NCBI GenBank assembly: GCA_002239105.1
Contig: MPNQ01000007.1
Span: forward strand, 62,001-126,000
DNA from: a marine group bacterium Sva0996 bin134
GTDB lineage: Bacteria > Actinomycetota > Acidimicrobiia > Acidimicrobiales > Bin134
Length of the DNA: 64,000 nucleotides
Direction: 5' to 3'
Of the stretch, positions 59,952-64,000 are shown in pieces. The notes below the pieces were generated by a model. The model saw only the letters and a list, made by a program, of their open reading frames with translations, did not search any database and had not been told where the DNA came from. How positions within the stretch are numbered: position 1 is the first letter of the stretch; every line of letters begins with the position of its first letter. The translations under genes and the position numbers were made by a program.

Positions 59952-60548
59952 TCAGACGGATATTGAGATGTTCGATGTCGTCTCCGATGCCTGATCGGGA
60001 TCGAGTGGTTCAAGCGAACTGTGCCTGTGTTCGAAACAAAAGTGTGGAGCCTGGTGCGGATCATCAACCATGCTGCACACTCGACTGCAAAATAAGTGAT
60101 TGATCTCTTTCGGCCTATCGCCGCAAGTCGAGCAACTAATTCCCTTGTGGATCCGCTTGTGGTACCGCTTTTCTTGCTTGGCGTCTCGCTGCGCCATGAT
60201 TCGCCTGGCACGCGCCAACGCCTTGACCTCGGCTTCGCTCGGCTCATCCAGCCAATCTGCTAGGGAAGGGTTCAGGTCGATGATGACTCCTGGCTGTAGA
60301 TCGCTTCGGGCCAGTCGGGAAAGGAATCTGACGGGCCGCATGCAAGTATTGAGGACTGTCCGCATCAGCTTGTGCATCAGCGGATTCGAGGAGTAGATGC
60401 GAAAGTGATCGTTCCAAGCCCATGTGCTGTAGACCCCTAGCGCCCATGCACCAAGCCGCCACCGCCATCCCCATTGAAACATCTGGTGGGCACCGGTAAG
60501 AGCAGCGATGCCTGCGAAAACAGTCGTCAATATCAAAAGTAATGTCAT
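59952..60548 (-). CDS. Small membrane protein with a C-terminal Cys-pair (possible zinc) motif
   Basis: The 198-aa protein begins with two hydrophobic helices (about residues 2-22 and 30-46). A basic, charged helical region follows. Then come CSTCG and FCSRVC (about residues 139-157), which could bind one zinc ion. The tail is Ser/Thr-rich. No family is recognised. A TAAAAT hexamer (60555-60560) ends 6 bases before the ATG, the same leaderless geometry as other genes in the window, which supports it being a real gene. It lies between a toxin-antitoxin pair and a pucD fragment. Confidence 0.55.
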   Translation of the reverse strand: MTLLLILTTVFAGIAALTGAHQMFQWGWRWRLGAWALGVYSTWAWNDHFRIYSSNPLMHKLMRTVLNTCMRPVRFLSRLARSDLQPGVIIDLNPSLADWLDEPSEAEVKALARARRIMAQRDAKQEKRYHKRIHKGISCSTCGDRPKEINHLFCSRVCSMVDDPHQAPHFCFEHRHSSLEPLDPDQASETTSNISISV

Positions 60549-60596
60549 CCTTGTATTTTACAAACGACTCGGACAGTTTCCGCTGGGGGGCCGTCG

Positions 60597-60914
60597 ATGA
60601 GCGGCCCGGACAAGAAGGCGGCTGAATCGATTGCGATGCCGGAGCCAGCCATGGAGAAGATCGTGCTGGACAACGGCCTGGTCCGCAACGCCTCCTTCAC
60701 CGACTACGTGATCCCCACCACCCTCGACATGCCCGACGTGACCATCACCGCCTTCGTAGAAGAACCCGAACCCGGCGCCCCCTACGGCGCCAAAGACATA
60801 GGCGAACCCCCCACCATCTCCTCCTCCGCCGCCATAGCCGCCGCCATAAGAGCCGCCACCGGCCAACCCCTCCCCAGAATCCCCATCCGCCCCGCGGATA
60901 TAGCGCTGGGGTGA
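60597..60914 (+). pseudogene. pucD 3'-end fragment (partial duplicate)
   Basis: From 60651 to the stop the frame repeats the last 87 codons of PucD. The 5' part (about 18 codons) is unrelated. Differences include Gly to Asp beside the catalytic Glu motif (AKDIGEPP). Roughly half the changes alter the amino acid, which fits loss of constraint. It has no iron-sulfur or substrate-binding part, so it cannot be a working subunit. Confidence 0.85.
60651..60914 (+). repeat. 264-bp direct repeat of the pucD 3' end (copy 2)
   Basis: Copy 2 of the segment at 57797-58060: same orientation, no gaps, about 16 differences by eye. Similarity stops abruptly at the ATGGAG at its left end and just past the stop codon on the right. 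Confidence 0.9.
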
Positions 60915-61121
60915 GGCCAGCAGGCTGCGGGTCGAAGATCTTCTGTCGCCCAGCAGATCTTCCTCTCACGAAAGACCCCGAATGTCACGATTGACATCAG
61001 TCGCACACCTCCTTGGGTGCATTTGCAATGACGCGGGACATCTGAGCCCTTGCTTGGGGTGAGTACATACCCTTAGTCGTTCAGTCGAGGCGTGTACTTC
61101 GACTACTTTCGTCCTTAGCGT

Positions 61122-63320
61122 ATGAGAGGCGTGGCACAGGAAGAGTTCTCGATTGATCCGAAGTTCATAACTTCGACGTTGGACCTGGAGGCGATCGAGG
61201 CCAAGCGGGTCTGGGCCGCCGTGACGCAATACTCGGAAAATCCTGATACCCCTGGCTTGAACCCTGAAAAGCTTGGGGGAAGAGCTGGCAGGAGCAGGTT
61301 GTGGTCGATCCGGGCTTCCCAGGAACTCAGGGTCCTGTTGGCGCGCGAAGGATCGGTGACGGTCTTCCTTCGTGCGGGCCACCACGACGCAATTTACGCT
61401 CTGGCCGAGAGAACTACCTTTGTCGCTCCAGCAGAAGGTGGCGCGGGTCTGATTCCGCTTCGTCCTGGGGCAGTTGATCTAGACGGTGGGTCCATCGAAT
61501 GGGCCGAACCGCCACAGGCAGAAGTGTCGGAGACCAAAGGCAGGACGGTCCTTGAGCATTGGGCGACTCCGGAACTCGCGGCCGCCGGCTTCACCCAAGA
61601 CGAAATCAAGCTTCTCAGAGAAGCAGGTATCAACGATCTGCTCGACATTTGGCCCGATATACAGGAGCAGCAGTTCAACCTGGTGTTGGAACTCGCAGAG
61701 TTGACTCCGGAGCAGTGGAAGAATCAGCAACTCCTAGATGACCAGGAAGCGGCTGAGCGGAGGTTTAGAGCGTCAGTAGTGGACCGCGGCGCGCTTTCTG
61801 GCCTTTCATCGGTGCTCAGCCCCGAAGAGGTCATGCGCCTTGCATCTGCCCCAATTGAAGACTGGATGATTTTCTTGCATCCAGATCAACGGGCACTTGT
61901 CAATCGTCGGTTCAACGGACCTGCCCGAGTTCGCGGTTCCGCGGGTACTGGCAAGACAGTGGTTGCACTGCACCGGGCGGCAGCGCTTGCCAAGCGTCTC
62001 ACCGACGAGAAAAAGTCCGGTCAAGAATCCGTACTCTTCACAACATTCGTCAGCAGTCTCCCACCCGTGTTTGAGAACCTGTACCTTCGGCTTCCGACAG
62101 CAGTGCAAGGTGTCGTTGAGTTCACCAATGTAGACAAGCTTGCCAATCGGATCTGCAGGGAAGCCGGGCAGCGGCCAAACCTAGATAGACACTTGGTAGA
62201 TTCTGCCTTCGCCAAAGCTCTGGACGATGTGGTTCTGCCGGGTACTCCCCTTCACAATGCACAACTGACACGCGGCTACCTTCGCGACGAGGTCACATGG
62301 GTGATAAAAGGTCGCGGCGTCGACACCGTCGATGAGTATCTCCGCATGGAGCGCACCGGCCGTCGCACCCCCTTTTCTGAGGCAATGCGACGACAGGCAT
62401 GGCAGCTTCGCGAGGCCTGGGATAAGCGAATGTCCCAGAAGGGCGTAGTCGACTTTCGTGATGTCGTGCGCAGCGCTCGCGATATCGCGCGGACTCATCC
62501 CGAACCCATGTTCAGCCATGCAGTAATCGACGAATCCCAGGACTTGACACTCGTTGGGCTACAGCTGGTCAGGGCCCTCGTAAATGGCCCTCGTGGCGTT
62601 GATGTTCCTGACGGCCTGTTCATCGTTGGTGATGGAGCGCAGAAGATTTACGCGGGAGGATTCACACTCGCCCAGGCCGGCGTAGACGTGCGCGGCAACA
62701 GCACTGTGCTTCACGTCAACTACCGCAACACCCAGCAGATCATTCAGACAGCGTTTGCTTGCACCGGAAATGAAGCGGTCAACGACCTAGGCGACGAGTA
62801 CGCACGTGGCGACGCCGTTGCAGACGCAAACCGTGAAGGAGCTGGACCGGCATTAGTTGTGGCGTCGGACATTAATGATCAGGTGGCGTTTGTAGCCGAC
62901 CAAGTGGACCAGCTCGTCAAGGCTGGAGCACTCGGCCCTGGAGACGTCTGCGTGTGTGCACCCACGAACCGCATTGTGAAGCAGGCCATGTCCCGGCTAA
63001 AGGCAGCTGGCATCCAGACACAGGACTTAGCCAAATTCCAAGGCCGCACGAACGACTATGTGAAGGTAGGCACTTTTTTCCGAGCAAAGGGTCTCGAGTT
63101 CAAGGTCGTCTTCTTGTTGGAATTGTCAGCCGACAAGTTTCCAACGCCTCAACAGCCGGGTCAGTCCGACGCCGAGTACGCGGATCAACGGTCTTTGCAA
63201 GTCAGTCAACTGTTCGTTGCAATGACGCGGGCTCGCGATAGGTTCTTCGTCCTGTGCGATGGCGAGCCGAGCGCCCCAGTAAGAGACGCCATGGAGCATT
63301 TCGAACTGGTGGAGGCATAG
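61122..63320 (+). CDS. RelE/ParE-like domain fused to a UvrD/PcrA-type superfamily 1 helicase
   Basis: Residues 1-100 look like a RelE/ParE toxin fold: GLNPEKLGGR, SRLWSIRASQELRVLL and AGHHDAIYALAER, the last carrying the typical C-terminal Tyr. A linker with helix-hairpin-like GINDLLDIWP follows. Then comes a superfamily 1 helicase with Walker A GSAGTGKT near residue 270, DESQDLT (motif II), LHVNYRNTQQI (motif IV), FFRAKGLEFKVVF (motif V) and VAMTRARDRFFV (motif VI). It is 732 aa with no nuclease domain seen. It sits alone among toxin genes. It could be a defence or DNA-repair protein; the toxin-like domain may recognise the ribosome, RNA or a partner. Confidence 0.8.
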   Translation: MRGVAQEEFSIDPKFITSTLDLEAIEAKRVWAAVTQYSENPDTPGLNPEKLGGRAGRSRLWSIRASQELRVLLAREGSVTVFLRAGHHDAIYALAERTTFVAPAEGGAGLIPLRPGAVDLDGGSIEWAEPPQAEVSETKGRTVLEHWATPELAAAGFTQDEIKLLREAGINDLLDIWPDIQEQQFNLVLELAELTPEQWKNQQLLDDQEAAERRFRASVVDRGALSGLSSVLSPEEVMRLASAPIEDWMIFLHPDQRALVNRRFNGPARVRGSAGTGKTVVALHRAAALAKRLTDEKKSGQESVLFTTFVSSLPPVFENLYLRLPTAVQGVVEFTNVDKLANRICREAGQRPNLDRHLVDSAFAKALDDVVLPGTPLHNAQLTRGYLRDEVTWVIKGRGVDTVDEYLRMERTGRRTPFSEAMRRQAWQLREAWDKRMSQKGVVDFRDVVRSARDIARTHPEPMFSHAVIDESQDLTLVGLQLVRALVNGPRGVDVPDGLFIVGDGAQKIYAGGFTLAQAGVDVRGNSTVLHVNYRNTQQIIQTAFACTGNEAVNDLGDEYARGDAVADANREGAGPALVVASDINDQVAFVADQVDQLVKAGALGPGDVCVCAPTNRIVKQAMSRLKAAGIQTQDLAKFQGRTNDYVKVGTFFRAKGLEFKVVFLLELSADKFPTPQQPGQSDAEYADQRSLQVSQLFVAMTRARDRFFVLCDGEPSAPVRDAMEHFELVEA

Positions 63321-63389
63321 GCGTCACTAGACAAATCACTAACTGAACGCAGGCCGATTGCGTTGAGGTCTGCCAGACCCCAGGAATTC

Positions 63390-64000
63390 TCATGAACAAT
63401 CTGGGCTAGACGAGATGCTGTCAGCCACCAGTTGGAGATGTGGGGGGTTGAGCACCGTGGAAGTGTTTGGGTCTATGCAATGATCGTTTGGTATATCCAG
63501 CACAACACAAGCCCCTTCGGCAAGGGATGATACATAGACCAATCCCCTGACTCGATCACCTCCACCGTGGACGTGCAGCAGATACTCAGTGACGATCTGG
63601 GTCGAGACGTATTCAATTTGCTCATGATCCGGTTCGACGCGATCACTGAGTTGTTGAACGAACATGTTGAGAAATCGGATCTGCCGACGCATGGATCCCA
63701 GTTCTGGGTCAAACATGCTCGGCTCGGGCGGAAGCCTTGTGAGATCGACCACCCGCATCTCGGCAGTGAGTTCGAACTGGCACCAACTCACGTGAGGGTC
63801 GTCGGAAGCGTATGTGACTTCAGTGATGGCTGTGTCCGCATCGACAGCCCCGTAGAACATCGGGATACCAGCCGGGCTCATTCTATTGGCTTTCAACGCC
63901 AACTCCTTCGGTACCGTTCCCAATTCCGATGCTGAGTGCTCGATGGGAGAAGAGCAGTGTGAGCGCGCTCGCCAGACACGGTGTCCAGCGGGAAGGTTCC
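63390..64000 (-). CDS. RES-domain protein (toxin-like), 5' end outside the window
   Basis: The frame is open from the right edge of the window to the stop at 63390, so the N-terminus is missing. RVWRAR, then NRMSPAGIPMFYGAVDADTAITEV (shown here as the RES signature Arg, Tyr and Glu positions), define the RES domain. Characterised RES toxins break down NAD+. A TTG at 63921 would make an apparent start but would cut off the first catalytic Arg segment. The partner antitoxin, if any, and any N-terminal domain lie to the right of the window. It converges with the helicase gene. Confidence 0.8.
   Translation of the reverse strand, partial: NLPAGHRVWRARSHCSSPIEHSASELGTVPKELALKANRMSPAGIPMFYGAVDADTAITEVTYASDDPHVSWCQFELTAEMRVVDLTRLPPEPSMFDPELGSMRRQIRFLNMFVQQLSDRVEPDHEQIEYVSTQIVTEYLLHVHGGGDRVRGLVYVSSLAEGACVVLDIPNDHCIDPNTSTVLNPPHLQLVADSISSSPDCS

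Noticed and set aside
63321..63389. Small ggtctg/cagacc hairpin between the helicase and RES genes as terminator
   Set aside because: The stem is only about 5-6 pairs and no T-run follows on either strand.

Overview
The window reads as high-GC actinobacterial chromosome, most plausibly from an Acidimicrobiia-like lineage. The minus-strand order folE-folP-folB-folK-panC-nadC-coaX-lysS-clpC in the first 12 kb matches the mycobacterial folate/pantothenate/lysS/clpC1 neighbourhood. A luciferase-like (F420-type) oxidoreductase, a VapBC45-like toxin-antitoxin pair, many GTG starts and several starts that look leaderless (TANNNT hexamer 6-9 nt before the start codon, no Shine-Dalgarno) fit the same picture. 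The species cannot be named from the sequence.

Layout. 1-11.8 kb: housekeeping genes on the minus strand, with a polyprenyl diphosphate synthase on the plus strand; clpC is split by a frameshift and the folate operon carries a pseudo-phosphatase. 11.8-17.8 kb: a double CaiB-type CoA-transferase and a fused indolepyruvate ferredoxin oxidoreductase. 17.8-28.8 kb: two paralogous peptide-type ABC importers (binding protein, two permeases, no ATPases in the window). They flank a phosphopantetheinyl transferase, a decayed NCS2 nucleobase permease pseudogene and a Phd/PIN toxin-antitoxin pair. 28.9-36.9 kb: a low-molecular-weight tyrosine phosphatase, then a tightly packed catabolic operon of unknown substrate (CoA-transferase, AttH/CrtC-like protein, SDR, molybdopterin oxidoreductase, acyl-CoA-dehydrogenase-fold flavoprotein) and an MFS transporter.

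36.9-58.1 kb is a nucleobase uptake and breakdown island. It holds a BMP-type nucleoside ABC importer, two unassigned PLP enzymes coupled to an 8-oxoguanine-deaminase-like amidohydrolase, an acyl-CoA carboxylase, and an F420-type oxidoreductase. It also holds an SsnA-like amidohydrolase lacking its N-terminal domain, a single-chain xanthine dehydrogenase of the selenium-dependent type, an N-carbamoylase and an allantoate-amidohydrolase-type M20 enzyme. Diverging from these is a three-subunit Puc-type xanthine dehydrogenase. Start/stop overlaps (ATGA, GTGA, TAATG) indicate translational coupling through much of it.

58.1-64 kb is accessory DNA with different codon use: a VapBC45-like pair, an orphan minus-strand terminator, a small membrane protein, a 264-bp duplicate of the 3' end of pucD, a RelE-like domain fused to a UvrD-type helicase, and a RES-domain protein running off the window end. 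This toxin/helicase cluster and the composition of the purine island are the most interesting parts. No rRNA, tRNA, CRISPR array or transposase was recognised.
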